A DNA stretch of 64,000 nt from positions 6,758,001 to 6,822,000 of the forward strand of contig NZ_JADWYI010000001.1 of assembly GCF_016904885.1 (NCBI RefSeq). Direction: 5' to 3'. The notes below the pieces were generated by a model, which saw nothing but the letters and a program-made list of their open reading frames with translations, did no database searches and was not told where the DNA came from. Made by a program: the position numbers and the translations under genes. Below, piece after piece: positions 19,974-29,455 of the stretch; within the stretch, counting starts at the first letter, position 1; every line of letters starts with the position of its first letter. This stretch comes from Archangium primigenium (GTDB taxonomy: Bacteria > Myxococcota > Myxococcia > Myxococcales > Myxococcaceae).

Positions 19974-22900
19974 TCATCGTCCCATGCGCAGAGGCCCATC
20001 CTGGCCAATGGCGATGAACGGCGCCCAATAATAAGGATGGGGCCAAGTCCGCCGGAACGCTCGCGTCGCCTCCCGCAGCGCCTCCGTGCGGCCCCGTCCC
20101 GCGAGCAGGTGCGTGTAGTAGCCCTCCATCAGCTCGCGTGTCGACGCGTCATTCACCTTCCACAAGCTCGTCACCACCGTCTCCGCCCCGGCCACCATCA
20201 GCGAGCGGCGCAGACCATGGACGCCCTGGCCCCGCTTCACCTCACCCCTCCCGGTTTCGCAGGCCGACAGGACCACCAGCTGGGTGCCCCACAGGTTCAT
20301 GCCCGCCAATTCCAACGCCGTCACCACCGAGTCGTCTTTCGAGGTCATGCCGGCCACGTCCGGGACATTGGAGCCCGCGAGCACCAGCCCCGAGCGCAGC
20401 AAGGACTCAGTCGGGCGCTCACGAAGACCCGCCGTGGAGCCTGAGCCCAACGCATGGACCGCACGCGCGCCGGCCGGTCCGGCCTCATCTTCCAAAAAGA
20501 AGCCGTGGGTCGCGATGTGCAAGACCGTCGGCGCATCCAGCGAGAGCAGGGCCTCCTTGGTTGCCTCCCGACCCAACAGGAGACGGGCCCGAGGAAACAA
20601 CCGCTGTATGGCCAGGGCTTCTTGCCTCGTGCCCACGAGTGGAGGCCAAGCCCGGCCATGGAAGTCCGCGCGTGACTCAGAGAAGAAACGCGCGAGGAAA
20701 GCACCTCGCGCGCCGGGCGTGACATCGTCGCCAGGGACGGGGCCGACGGAGGCCGCGCTGAAATCGGGATCGGCCAGGATCACCATGGGCTCCGAGGCCA
20801 GCTTCTGCGGGTCACGGGACAGCAGATCCTTGCCCGAGGTCACGTAGGTGATGTCGAAGGTGTCGAGCAGGAACTGGGCGCCATCGTGGAGTGCCGCGAA
20901 TGGGGTCAGCGTCAGTTGCCCATCGGGCGAGATGAACAACCGCCGCGCCTCACCCAGAGCGGGCTTCAGTGGAAGAAAGACACGATCGTGAAGCGCCTGG
21001 GCCTCGGCTTGATAGGACAGGCGGTTGCCCGCGAGCGCGTCGTGCAGCCGCTGAGCGGCTTCATCCATGGAGGAGACCAGCCCCAGATCGACCGCATGGA
21101 TCTGGCCATCGCCGAGGAGCAGAAACGCAAGGTACCGGGGCGCATTGGCAGTCTCCTCGGTGGCCGAGTCTTCTTCGCGGAAGAACAAACGCCTGCGGTA
21201 GGTGACGAACTCGACGAGGGCGCCATCCTTGGGAAGAGCGGTGGCGACGTGATCGAGGATCATCGCGGGCGGAGGCAGTTCACGCAGGGAGCGGAGCGGC
21301 TCCGAACTCCTGGCCAGCTGCGCCTCGAGGGCATCGCACTGGGTGCGCAGTTCCTGGAGCCTCTGCTGATGTTCGAGGACCGTCAATGTCCCGGGACCGG
21401 CGAACGACAGGCTGGCGAGTTGGGTGCGCAGGGCGCGCAATCGATCGAACGCCGAGCGTTCCTCTCCTTGCAATCCGCGATAGACGATGTGCGAGGTATT
21501 GGAGACTTCTTCGAGGGAGCGGCCCTTGCGCAGCAGCGCGGCCGAGAGTGCGAGCCGTCGCACGCGCGCGTCCGCCGGGTACATGTAGACAAGCGAGTAG
21601 AGCAACTCCTCCTCCGCCTGGAGGACACGCAGGGCATCGGCCAGCCGCTCATCGGAAAAGCCAAACACCTCCTGACGCAGGTGCGCCTCGGACGAAGCGA
21701 AGGCACGGTTCAGGAGCGCGAGGGCTTGAGTCATGTGCTGCTGAGCGATGTGGAGCTTGGCGAAGTTGATAAGCAAGGACGCCACGTTGGGGTGATTCGC
21801 CCCGAGCGAGGTCTCGACGATCGACAGCGCACGTGCGTACAGGGACTCCGCCTGTGTGAACTCCCCCCGCTCTCGATGGAACTCGGCCAGGTTGTTGACG
21901 AGGATGGCCACCGTGGGGTGGTCGGCGCCCAACGCCTTTTCCCCGACCTTGATGGCGCGCTCCATGAGTGTCCGAGCCCGCTCGAACTCGCCCTGACTCT
22001 CTTCGAGGCTCGCCAGATTGTTGAGGAGCGCCGCCAGATCCGGATGTTCTGCATGCTGCGTCGACTCCTGGATGGCAATCGCGCGCTCATATAGCGCTCG
22101 CGCCCGTTCGGGGTGTCCATTCACGCCGTGGTATAAGGCCAGGTTGTTGAGCGAGGACCCCACGTCGGGATGCATCGGGCCAAGGATCGACTCCTCAATG
22201 CGCAAGGCACGCTCATAAAGGGGAAAAGCCTTCGCATAGTCCCCTTGTACCCGAAACAATTCTCCCAGATTCTTGAGGGAAACAGCCACCGAGGGATGCC
22301 CTGGACCGAACGTCGCTTCCTCGATGCTCAACGCGCGCTCGTACAGCGGCTGTGCCCGTGCGTAGTTCCCTCTCGAAACCAGGACCGTCGCCAGGTTGTT
22401 GAGGCTGATGGCAACCTCGGGATGTTCGGGACCGAGGATCGACTCGCGCATCTTGAGTGCGCGCTCGAACAAGGATTGCGCGCGCACGTACTTCCCTTGA
22501 GCCCGGGAGACCTCCGCCAGATTGTTGAGCGAAACCGATACCTGGGTATGGCTTGGGCCAAAGGCCGCTTCCATGATCGCGAGGGAACGCTCCGCCAGCG
22601 GCTCCGCCCGCTCGTCGTTCCCCTGCTCATGATAGAGCGCCACCATGTTGTTCAGGGAGAGCGCGACGTCGGGATGGTTCGCCCCCAGTGCGACAATCCG
22701 GATCTCGAACGCGCGGGACAACAAAGGCTCCGCTTGGGAGTACTGGCCCCGTGCCTTGAGAAGTCCAGCCAGATTGACAAGGGTCGTGGCCACCTGGGGA
22801 TGGTTGCGACCGAGCGCTGTTTCCTCGATTTGGAGTGCAGTCACGAAAAAGGGCTGGGCCTTGCCGTAGTCGCCCTGGCGCCGGAAGAGTTCCGCCAAGT

Positions 22901-24152
22901 TATTGAGGGAGGTCGCCACATCCGGATGAGCATCGCCCAGGGCCGCTTTTCGGATCTCAAGCGCACGCGTCAACAGCGGCTCCACCTTCGCGTAGTCGCC
23001 TCTTCTCAGGTAGAGCGCCCCCAGGTTGTTCAGGGACTCCGCCACATCCGGATGGCTGTCTCCGAGCGTCGTCTCGCGGATGTCGAGGGCGCGTACATGA
23101 AGCGGCTTCGCTCGTTCGTCATCATCCTGTGCCACATAGAACTCAGCCAAGTTGCTGAGAGCCGTGGCCACATGGGCGTGGTATCCACCCCACGTCTCCT
23201 CCAGGATCTCGAGCGAGCGCTTCAACAAGGGCCCCACAGCGGAGTGGAGCCCCTGCTTTTTATAGAGCCCCGCCAGGTTGTTGAGGATGACAGCCACATC
23301 AGGACGATGCTCCTCGGAGGCCTCCCCAATCACGAGCGCTCGCTCGTAGAGTGACTTCGCCTGGTCGTAATCTCCTTGGTTCGCGCAGAGCCCCGCCAGA
23401 TTGTTGAGGAAACGGAGCAGCCCGGGATGGTTCAGGCCCAACCGCGCTTCCTCGATCGTGAGTGCACGTTCATACAAAGGCCGCGCTTGTTTGTAGTTAC
23501 CCAATAGCGCATGGGTCAGCGCCAAGTTGTTGAGTGAAGAAGCCACGCTGGGGTGGTCCGTGCCCAACGCGGCTTCCCGAATCGCCAGCGCACGTTCATT
23601 CAGGGCCCTTGCCCGCGTGTATTCTCCCTGCGCCCGGAGTAAGTCCGCCTGATTGTGGAGCGTTGACGCGACTTCGGGATGATCCGCTCCAAACAAGGCG
23701 GTCACGATCGCGAGTGTTCGGGCGAGAAGTTGCTCCGCTTGCGCGAAGTCGCCGCGGCTCCCGTGAAGTAAGGCCAGATTGTTGAGGGTCGAGGCCACCT
23801 CGATGTGGTTCTCGCCCAACGCTGCTTCCCGAATCGCCAGTGCTCGCTGGAGAAGAGGCTCCGCACGCGTCAACGCACCCTGGGCAAGGAGAACAGAGCC
23901 AAGCGCATCCAAACACTCCACCAAAGCCAGGTGTTCCGGGCCTAGATGGGCCTCACGCAGGCGCAGCGCGCGCTCGAACAGCGACTCCGCCGCCGCGAGC
24001 CGTCCCTGCTCTTTTTGTTTCAGCCCCTCCGCGAAGGCCGCCCGAGCCTCCCCTAATCCTGAATCCACAGGTGCCACGCTGATCGCCGTACGGGTCGTAC
24101 AGCCCCAGGCGAGGAGGAGCACTACGACAAACATCCCCCCAACTCGTCTCAT
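19974..24152 (-). CDS. TPR-CHAT protein (19 TPRs plus caspase-like CHAT protease domain)
   Basis: Protein of 1392 residues. A hydrophobic leader ends at Cys18 (LLLAWGC), a possible but imperfect lipobox. Then come 19 tandem 42-residue TPRs of kinesin-light-chain type (consensus SLNNLA.L...G.Y..A.PL..RAL.I.E..LG..HP.VA), spanning about residues 32-830. The C-terminal 450 residues form a CHAT domain with the catalytic dyad His1216 (HIATHGFF) and Cys1298 (LSACETG), and the trailing GAETVVTSLWKVND typical of the family. Both catalytic residues are intact. CHAT proteases are relatives of caspases and separase; TPR-CHAT proteins elsewhere act as sensors that cleave partner proteins. No gasdermin-like substrate is visible nearby. 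The start has GGGAG seven bases upstream. Confidence 0.94.
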   Translation of the reverse strand: MRRVGGMFVVVLLLAWGCTTRTAISVAPVDSGLGEARAAFAEGLKQKEQGRLAAAESLFERALRLREAHLGPEHLALVECLDALGSVLLAQGALTRAEPLLQRALAIREAALGENHIEVASTLNNLALLHGSRGDFAQAEQLLARTLAIVTALFGADHPEVASTLHNQADLLRAQGEYTRARALNERALAIREAALGTDHPSVASSLNNLALTHALLGNYKQARPLYERALTIEEARLGLNHPGLLRFLNNLAGLCANQGDYDQAKSLYERALVIGEASEEHRPDVAVILNNLAGLYKKQGLHSAVGPLLKRSLEILEETWGGYHAHVATALSNLAEFYVAQDDDERAKPLHVRALDIRETTLGDSHPDVAESLNNLGALYLRRGDYAKVEPLLTRALEIRKAALGDAHPDVATSLNNLAELFRRQGDYGKAQPFFVTALQIEETALGRNHPQVATTLVNLAGLLKARGQYSQAEPLLSRAFEIRIVALGANHPDVALSLNNMVALYHEQGNDERAEPLAERSLAIMEAAFGPSHTQVSVSLNNLAEVSRAQGKYVRAQSLFERALKMRESILGPEHPEVAISLNNLATVLVSRGNYARAQPLYERALSIEEATFGPGHPSVAVSLKNLGELFRVQGDYAKAFPLYERALRIEESILGPMHPDVGSSLNNLALYHGVNGHPERARALYERAIAIQESTQHAEHPDLAALLNNLASLEESQGEFERARTLMERAIKVGEKALGADHPTVAILVNNLAEFHRERGEFTQAESLYARALSIVETSLGANHPNVASLLINFAKLHIAQQHMTQALALLNRAFASSEAHLRQEVFGFSDERLADALRVLQAEEELLYSLVYMYPADARVRRLALSAALLRKGRSLEEVSNTSHIVYRGLQGEERSAFDRLRALRTQLASLSFAGPGTLTVLEHQQRLQELRTQCDALEAQLARSSEPLRSLRELPPPAMILDHVATALPKDGALVEFVTYRRRLFFREEDSATEETANAPRYLAFLLLGDGQIHAVDLGLVSSMDEAAQRLHDALAGNRLSYQAEAQALHDRVFLPLKPALGEARRLFISPDGQLTLTPFAALHDGAQFLLDTFDITYVTSGKDLLSRDPQKLASEPMVILADPDFSAASVGPVPGDDVTPGARGAFLARFFSESRADFHGRAWPPLVGTRQEALAIQRLFPRARLLLGREATKEALLSLDAPTVLHIATHGFFLEDEAGPAGARAVHALGSGSTAGLRERPTESLLRSGLVLAGSNVPDVAGMTSKDDSVVTALELAGMNLWGTQLVVLSACETGRGEVKRGQGVHGLRRSLMVAGAETVVTSLWKVNDASTRELMEGYYTHLLAGRGRTEALREATRAFRRTWPHPYYWAPFIAIGQDGPLRMGR
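21666..24059 (-). repeat. Tandem array of 19 TPR-coding units (about 126 bases each)
   Basis: In-frame tandem repeats inside the TPR-CHAT gene, each encoding about 42 residues. Units 2-5 and 8-18 fit the consensus closely. Unit 6 is one residue short and unit 19 is degenerate. The DNA units share short identical words such as ttgttgag and gggatg at regular spacing, but no two units are identical. Confidence 0.88.
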
Positions 24153-24173
24153 TGCCTGCTCCCACGCAAAGTC

Positions 24174-24187
24174 CCGCTTTCAAGCGG
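24174..24187 (-). terminator. Small hairpin between lipoprotein and TPR-CHAT genes
   Basis: CCGCTT and AAGCGG form a perfect inverted repeat just after the stop at 24196 and before the TPR-CHAT start. On the minus strand it is followed only by TTT, so it could be a weak terminator or attenuator separating the two genes. Confidence 0.3.
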
Positions 24188-24195
24188 AACGTCAT

Positions 24196-25530
24196 TCACG
24201 GAGGCGTGGACTCCGCAGTGCGCTCCGTTGCCCGCTCCAGCCGCTGCTTGAGCGCGTCCAGGCCCTTGCCGCCCAGCGCGCGCGCCTTGTCCAGGGACTC
24301 CCCGGCCTCCTGCGCCAGCTTCTCGGGCGTCAGCTCGCCGACGCCCTGGCGCACCCGGTCCATCCAGGCCAGGGGCGCGTAGACGTTCTTGCCCTTCTCG
24401 GGGCCCAGCAGGGTGACGAGGATGTGCTCCACCCCACCCGCCCGGGCGACCAGGGCCTGGCCCAGCATGAGCGCCGCGCGGGTCTGCCGGAAGATGGGCA
24501 GCCGGTCCCCGTGCTTGCGCAGGTCCTCGGCGCTGGTGCGCACCTCCGCGCGCTCCTGCTCACCGAGGTACGGACTGCCCGCCAGCCGGTCGAGGTACTT
24601 CGCGGACGCCTCGTACTCCTCGTGGCGGGAGTGGAGATAGGCCCAGCCCCACCACGTCAGCTCGTTGTCCACGCCGAGCTTCTCCATCGACTTGAGCCCC
24701 CGGTAGAGGTCGTCCTCGGCGGCACGGTCGCGATCGAGCCCCCGGCGGTTCCAGGCCCGCAGGAAGTAGCCCGTGGCGAGCGTCGTCTCGCGCGACTGCG
24801 CGCGCGTCAGGTTCGGCAGCGCGAGGAAGGCGTCCTCGGGGGTGGCCTCGTTCTCGAACACGAAGGCGTTGAGTTCCTCCTCGGCGGCGTAGTGGTAGCC
24901 GGCCTGGCAGAACGCGAGGCCCCGCATGGCCTGGACGGCCGAGCGGATCCCCGGCAACCAGGTGGGCGCGGGGGTGGCGCGCGAGAGCTCGTAGAAGATC
25001 AGCTCCGAGGAGGGGGCGCGGCGGCTCCGGTCGGCGAGGTCGACCAGGAACGCGGCGACGGAGAGGAAGGCATGCTCCTGTCCGGCGTCGTAGCCCGGCA
25101 GGGGGGGCGCCTCCGTCGTGAGCTGGGTCCACAAGAGGGGGAACTCGTCCTCGTCCCGGTGCTGGAGGACCGACTTCGCCTTGTAGAAGGCGATGCCCAC
25201 GTCGAGGTAGCTCCGGGCCACGAGGCGGGCCTCTTCCGCGGTCGGGGACGCCGCGGGGAGCGGGCGCGTCTGCTCGAGCGCTGTCCAGAGCCCGGCGATC
25301 TCCTCGGGCGCATTGGGCTCGCCTTGGGCGCGCATCGTCAGCTTGAGGGAGCGGTAGAGCACCAGGGACGAGGAGTCGCGGATGCGCTGCTCGATCTCGG
25401 CCCGCTCGCGGGCGGCGCGCTCGGCATCCGTGCCTCGGCACCCGTTGCAGGCCCCGAGGAAGACGAGCACGAGGGCGGCGGCGAGGTTCCGGGCCCGGGA
25501 CGACACGGGGCCCGTGAATGGATTCTTCAT
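24196..25530 (-). CDS. Lipoprotein with helical repeats, unknown function
   Basis: Protein of 444 residues with a type II signal peptide (VLVFLGAC, Cys28). After a charged helix (DAERAARERAEIEQRIRD) the sequence is almost entirely alpha-helical, with TPR-like elements (SYLDVGIAFYKAKSVLQ, TWWGWAYLHSRHEEYEASAKY, TGYFLRAWNRRGLDRDRAAEDD). I see no catalytic motif. The C-terminus is basic and Glu/Lys-rich. It lies 43 bases upstream of the TPR-CHAT gene on the same strand and may be co-transcribed, although a small hairpin lies between them. A periplasm-facing scaffold is a guess from the helical repeats and lipidation. Confidence 0.82.
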   Translation of the reverse strand: MKNPFTGPVSSRARNLAAALVLVFLGACNGCRGTDAERAARERAEIEQRIRDSSSLVLYRSLKLTMRAQGEPNAPEEIAGLWTALEQTRPLPAASPTAEEARLVARSYLDVGIAFYKAKSVLQHRDEDEFPLLWTQLTTEAPPLPGYDAGQEHAFLSVAAFLVDLADRSRRAPSSELIFYELSRATPAPTWLPGIRSAVQAMRGLAFCQAGYHYAAEEELNAFVFENEATPEDAFLALPNLTRAQSRETTLATGYFLRAWNRRGLDRDRAAEDDLYRGLKSMEKLGVDNELTWWGWAYLHSRHEEYEASAKYLDRLAGSPYLGEQERAEVRTSAEDLRKHGDRLPIFRQTRAALMLGQALVARAGGVEHILVTLLGPEKGKNVYAPLAWMDRVRQGVGELTPEKLAQEAGESLDKARALGGKGLDALKQRLERATERTAESTPP

Positions 25531-25578
25531 GCCCCGACTCTATGACAGCTCCCGGTGGACCCACTACCCTCCCCCCGC

Positions 25579-26085
25579 ATGGATGCCTGCGTCGACCTTC
25601 TCCTGCCCCGGCTTCAGCCGCTGGAAGGCCTTCACCGGGTGCGCCGGGACTTCGAATGGGGAGGCGTCGTCCATCCCCAGGAGCCCGAAACCCATCGCTG
25701 GGGACGCGCCGTCGAGCTCCGGAAGTACAAGGACAGGGACTTCCCCGCGTTCCTCTCCCAGCACTTGCCCGCCGACCTGTTTCCCGAGGGGTTTTCCTAC
25801 TTCAGCCTCGCGGGAGAGGGATTGGATTGGCTCGCGCGGGAGGTCAATCAGCGGGCAGACGACGAGAACCCCGTGGATTGGGGTGGGTATCCACTCGAGG
25901 CCCTTCTGTTCGAGCAGTTCTCGCGAAGCAGCAGCTGGGCGATGACCTTCCTACCCCAGTGCGACACGCTCGATTTCGCACGCGAGACCACGCCCGGAGG
26001 CGTGGTGGCCCTGCTGAAGGCGCAGTTGGATGGAAGCAAGACGCCACAAGGGTTCATCGCCTGGGGAAGGACCCTACGACCCTGA
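25579..26085 (+). CDS. Small cytosolic protein of unknown function
   Basis: Acidic protein of 168 residues without signal peptide, rich in Trp, Phe and Leu (RRDFEWGGVVHPQEPETHRWG, LPADLFPEGFSYFSLAGEGLDWLAREV). No family is recognised. Its size and composition resemble immunity or small regulatory proteins, but no toxin is next to it. It is the only plus-strand gene in a long minus-strand region; it diverges from the lipoprotein at 25530 and converges with the CARDB gene 9 bases away. ATG 25579 is used; GTG 25555 would add eight residues. No clear ribosome binding site is seen for either. Confidence 0.6.
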   Translation: MDACVDLLLPRLQPLEGLHRVRRDFEWGGVVHPQEPETHRWGRAVELRKYKDRDFPAFLSQHLPADLFPEGFSYFSLAGEGLDWLAREVNQRADDENPVDWGGYPLEALLFEQFSRSSSWAMTFLPQCDTLDFARETTPGGVVALLKAQLDGSKTPQGFIAWGRTLRP

Positions 26086-26094
26086 ACCCCGTGC

Positions 26095-27525
26095 CTACCG
26101 CGTGACGTTCACCACCGGGGAATCGGTGAGGGGCGAGGACACGCTCAGGCCATCCGTCGGGTCCACGCCGCGCGCGCCCGCGTGAAAGACACTCGTGCCG
26201 CGCTGGCGCGCCAGCAATTGCGCGCGGAAGACCGCCCGGCCGTGGCCCGGGATGTCCACACTCGTGGGCTGCGGCGGCGCCAGCAGCTCGATGCCCGCCG
26301 AGCCCGTGGCGCTCCCGCGATCGATCGACACCCCCTGCACCGGCGAGTCCCCGAGGTTGAGCACCTCCAGGTCCACCAGGAACACCTCGCCCGCCCGCAC
26401 GTTCGCCGGCACCGACGTGAAGGCCGCCGCCAGGCGTCCCGGCGTCTGCACCGTGATGGGGGCCGCGCTCACCTCGCCCGTGGTCACGCCCTGGGCCGTG
26501 AACGCATCCAGGCCTCCCGCCCCCGCCCGGAAGCGCACCTCGCCCGTCCGCCGCGCCGTATAAACCCAGATGAACGTCTCCCCCTCCCCGGGCGCCAGCT
26601 CCGCGAGTTCCGGTCGGGGCACGGTCCCGCCTTCCACCGCACCCGCCAGCCCCTCGAACATCGGGGCCGAGGGCCGCACCTCACGCATCGTGCTCGGCCC
26701 CACGTTGTCCACCCGCAGCCGCACGCGCAGCGTCTGGCCCACGTTCACCACCGCGGGATCCACCTGGAGCGTGGCGCTCAACGCCGAGCGCTCGCGCACC
26801 TCCAGCGCCGTCTCCACCCGAGGCACGGGCAAGGCCTCGCCGCGCGCCTCGTCCTCGGCCTCGAGCCCCAGGTCGACCCGCGCCGAGCCCGGCCCGTGCG
26901 CCACCACCGTCCAGGCGAAGCTCGCGCTGCCTCCCGGCTCGAGGTCCACGGGCGCGGAGGACTCGGCCCGCGACTCCACCCGCGCGGTGCCCTCGAAGCG
27001 CGGCCGGGCCTGGACGGCCCGTGCCCGGGTCCCCCCCGTGTTCTCCACCGTCAGGACGAGCCGCGTCTCTTCCCCCACCCACAGCCGGTCTCGCGCCCAT
27101 CGCACCTGGGTCTGGAGCTCGGCGAGCGGCCGATCCGATACGAACCAGGCCCGGGGCAGCGCCACGCGCTCGCCCAGGGGGGTCTCCACCTCCAGCGGGT
27201 ACCAGCCCGGCGTGAGGCCCTCGGGCACCCGCAGCCGCAGGGTGTGCTCGTCCACCCACGTCACGTCCTCCAGCCGCCAGGTGCCGAGGCGTGCCTCGAA
27301 GCGCGATTCCAGTGTCACCCGCTCGGGGCCGCCGAGGTGCTGCGTGGCGACCGGGACGAAGTTGTCCCCCTCGAGCACCCCGGACACGGGCGCCGTGTTC
27401 AGACCCCACCCGGGCACCAGGCGATGCAGGCGCGCCTCCTGTCCGGCCTCGGGTCCCGTCGAACAGGTGGCTCCGAGCAGGCAGCAGAGGGCGAGAGCGG
27501 CGCGACGCGGATCAATAGAGATCAA
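26095..27525 (-). CDS. Secreted CARDB-repeat protein, last gene of HK-FecR-barrel operon
   Basis: Protein of about 476 residues. A hydrophobic leader with twin Arg ends near ALCCLLGATC, a probable signal peptide, possibly a lipoprotein with an atypical lipobox. An IPT/TIG-like domain (LHRLVPGWGLNTAPVSGVLEGDNF) is followed by three CARDB-like Ig domains with phrases such as LVLTVENTGG, VRLRVDNVGPS and VDLEVLNLGDSPVQG. The gene overlaps the upstream beta-barrel gene: TTG at 27525 is the probable start. GTG at 27555 is an alternative that gives a poor signal peptide. It is likely a periplasmic or surface adhesion/assembly partner of the barrel protein. Confidence 0.8.
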   Translation of the reverse strand: MISIDPRRAALALCCLLGATCSTGPEAGQEARLHRLVPGWGLNTAPVSGVLEGDNFVPVATQHLGGPERVTLESRFEARLGTWRLEDVTWVDEHTLRLRVPEGLTPGWYPLEVETPLGERVALPRAWFVSDRPLAELQTQVRWARDRLWVGEETRLVLTVENTGGTRARAVQARPRFEGTARVESRAESSAPVDLEPGGSASFAWTVVAHGPGSARVDLGLEAEDEARGEALPVPRVETALEVRERSALSATLQVDPAVVNVGQTLRVRLRVDNVGPSTMREVRPSAPMFEGLAGAVEGGTVPRPELAELAPGEGETFIWVYTARRTGEVRFRAGAGGLDAFTAQGVTTGEVSAAPITVQTPGRLAAAFTSVPANVRAGEVFLVDLEVLNLGDSPVQGVSIDRGSATGSAGIELLAPPQPTSVDIPGHGRAVFRAQLLARQRGTSVFHAGARGVDPTDGLSVSSPLTDSPVVNVTR

Positions 27526-29452
27526 GGCGGTACCCCAGGTGGAGCCCCGCCCCACCGAGCGAGCCCCGCAGCACGGGCAGGGCGGGATCGTTGAACCAGG
27601 AGAGGCGCGCCTCGAGGAAGGGCAGGCCGGGCCCCAGGGCCACGCCCGCCCCCACCACGGCCTGGGCCCCGGGCACCCAGGCGCCCTGCGCGAGCACCCG
27701 CCCCTCGCCCCACGCCGAGCGCCCCTGCATCCGCGCCAGCGACGGGCCCGCGGCGCCCCAGCCCTGGAGGCGGTGCTCGCGGGGCGAGCGCAGGCCCACC
27801 AGGAGCGCGGTGTCCACGAGCAGCACGCGGCCCGCGAAGTCCGGCACCTCCGGCACGTCCGTGCGGGAGAAGCCCAGCACGCCCAGGTCCACCATCACCC
27901 CCAGGGCCGGCCAGGCGCGCACCGGCCAGAGTTCCAGGCGCACGCCGCCCGAGGGCGCCCGCACGTCCGCGAAGTTCGTCAGGCCGCCCACGTGGGGCGC
28001 CAGCGTCACCCGCGAGCGGCGCAGGAGCGGCACGCGGCCGCGCTCGCGCACGGCGCCCACCTGGATCTCCACCTCCGAGTGTCCGTCCACGAGGGACTCG
28101 GGGGGCACGTAGCGCAATTCGTACTGGCCCGGCGCCCGCGCCTGGAGCGTGCGCGCGACGCCGCCCGCGAGCGACACCCGCGGCGCGGCCTCCTCCACGG
28201 GATTGCCGTACCGGTCCTCCACGGAGATGTGCCACGCCACCTCGGTGCGGCCATCCGCCACGAGCACCGGCCGCACGGGCGCCATCCGCACCCGGGCGAG
28301 CGGCCCCGCGCGCAGTCGCAACCGCCGCGTCGCCACGGGCTCCGGCCCCCCCTCGGCGAACAGCCGCAGCGTCACCTGGGTCCGGCCATCGAAGCGCGCG
28401 GGCGGGCGCACGCCCCCCGTGTACACCCCGGGCCGCTGCTCGGTGAGCGCGTCCACGCGCGCCCCGTCCGCCTCCAGGCGCAGGGCCACGGCCACGGGGT
28501 TGTCCGCCGCGTCCCGGGCCCGCGCCTCCACCGTGAGCCGGGCGCTCTCGGTAGCCACGAACTCCTCCCGGTCCACCGTCAACTCGAAGCGCCGCGCGGG
28601 CCCCGCCACCGCTTCCAATCCGACCTCCCACGCCCAGCGGGGATCCCGCCCCTGACCGCCACGAAGCACCACCTCACCCGCGGGCCCCGGGGGCAGCGTC
28701 CACCGCACGAGCCACACCCCGGGCTCCACTTCGCGCGGGGGGCCCACCACTCCCCGGGAGGCGGTGAAGGTGAAGTCACCCCGGGGCGCGGGCGTGCCCG
28801 GCAGGCGGGACAGGAAGAGCCGCACGTCCACCGCCTCCTCGCGATCCGCGCGCACCTGGTGGCGCTCGGCGACGGCATGGACGCAGGGCCACGGGGGCAC
28901 GCCCAGGTCGATGCGCCGGGTGCCGAAGAAGGCCTCCCGGTGGCCGGGGGGAACCAGCAGCGGCACGTGCGCGAGCCCCTGGGCATCCGCCTCGACGGGT
29001 CCGAAGGAGCGCTCGCCCACCTGGAGCGTGACGGGCGCGCCGGCCCGGGTGCTCACCTCCGCGAGGCCCTGGCCCCACAAGGGCAAGACGGACCAGCCCA
29101 CCCAGCGCCCCTGGGGCCCCCGCGCACGCGCCAGGAGGATGACCTCCCGGGGCAGCCGCTGCCGGGGCGGGACGTACGTCGCGCGGAAGAGGCCCGGCGC
29201 CACCGGCGCGACGGGACTCACCTGCCCCTCGCTCACGAACACCTCCACGTCCGAGGTGCCGGGGGGCGCCTCGACACGCAGCTCCATCGCCCGCTCCTCC
29301 CCGAGCACGCCATACGCGGGCACGCTCCCCACCCGGAGCATCGGGGAGGACGCGTCCGCCCCGGCCTCGGCGCGGACCGGAGACGCGGCGAGCCCCAGGG
29401 CCCACACGAGGCCCACGAGCACCGGCACGGCTGGCTTCACGCACACCTCCAT
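27512..29452 (-). CDS. Outer-membrane beta-barrel protein with Ig-like domains
   Basis: Protein of 646 residues. A cleavable signal peptide (LGLAASPVRAEA) precedes a series of Ig-like modules (LRVEAPPGTSDVEVFVSEG, RFELTVDREEFVATESARL, VRPVLVADGRTEVAWHISV, PRVSLAGGVARTLQARAPGQ), the last two resembling invasin/filamin-like repeats with YGNPVEEA. The C-terminal 180 residues are alternating amphipathic beta strands ending in LGYRLDLY, so a terminal aromatic residue fits an outer-membrane barrel. It is the third gene of a four-gene unit after the histidine kinase and FecR-like protein; its ATG lies three bases after the FecR stop. The substrate or ligand is unknown. Confidence 0.83.
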   Translation of the reverse strand: MEVCVKPAVPVLVGLVWALGLAASPVRAEAGADASSPMLRVGSVPAYGVLGEERAMELRVEAPPGTSDVEVFVSEGQVSPVAPVAPGLFRATYVPPRQRLPREVILLARARGPQGRWVGWSVLPLWGQGLAEVSTRAGAPVTLQVGERSFGPVEADAQGLAHVPLLVPPGHREAFFGTRRIDLGVPPWPCVHAVAERHQVRADREEAVDVRLFLSRLPGTPAPRGDFTFTASRGVVGPPREVEPGVWLVRWTLPPGPAGEVVLRGGQGRDPRWAWEVGLEAVAGPARRFELTVDREEFVATESARLTVEARARDAADNPVAVALRLEADGARVDALTEQRPGVYTGGVRPPARFDGRTQVTLRLFAEGGPEPVATRRLRLRAGPLARVRMAPVRPVLVADGRTEVAWHISVEDRYGNPVEEAAPRVSLAGGVARTLQARAPGQYELRYVPPESLVDGHSEVEIQVGAVRERGRVPLLRRSRVTLAPHVGGLTNFADVRAPSGGVRLELWPVRAWPALGVMVDLGVLGFSRTDVPEVPDFAGRVLLVDTALLVGLRSPREHRLQGWGAAGPSLARMQGRSAWGEGRVLAQGAWVPGAQAVVGAGVALGPGLPFLEARLSWFNDPALPVLRGSLGGAGLHLGYRLDLY

Positions 29453-29455
29453 GGC

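Noticed and set aside
21666-24059. CRISPR-like periodicity
   Set aside because: The 126-base period is in-frame TPR coding sequence, not short identical repeats with unique spacers.
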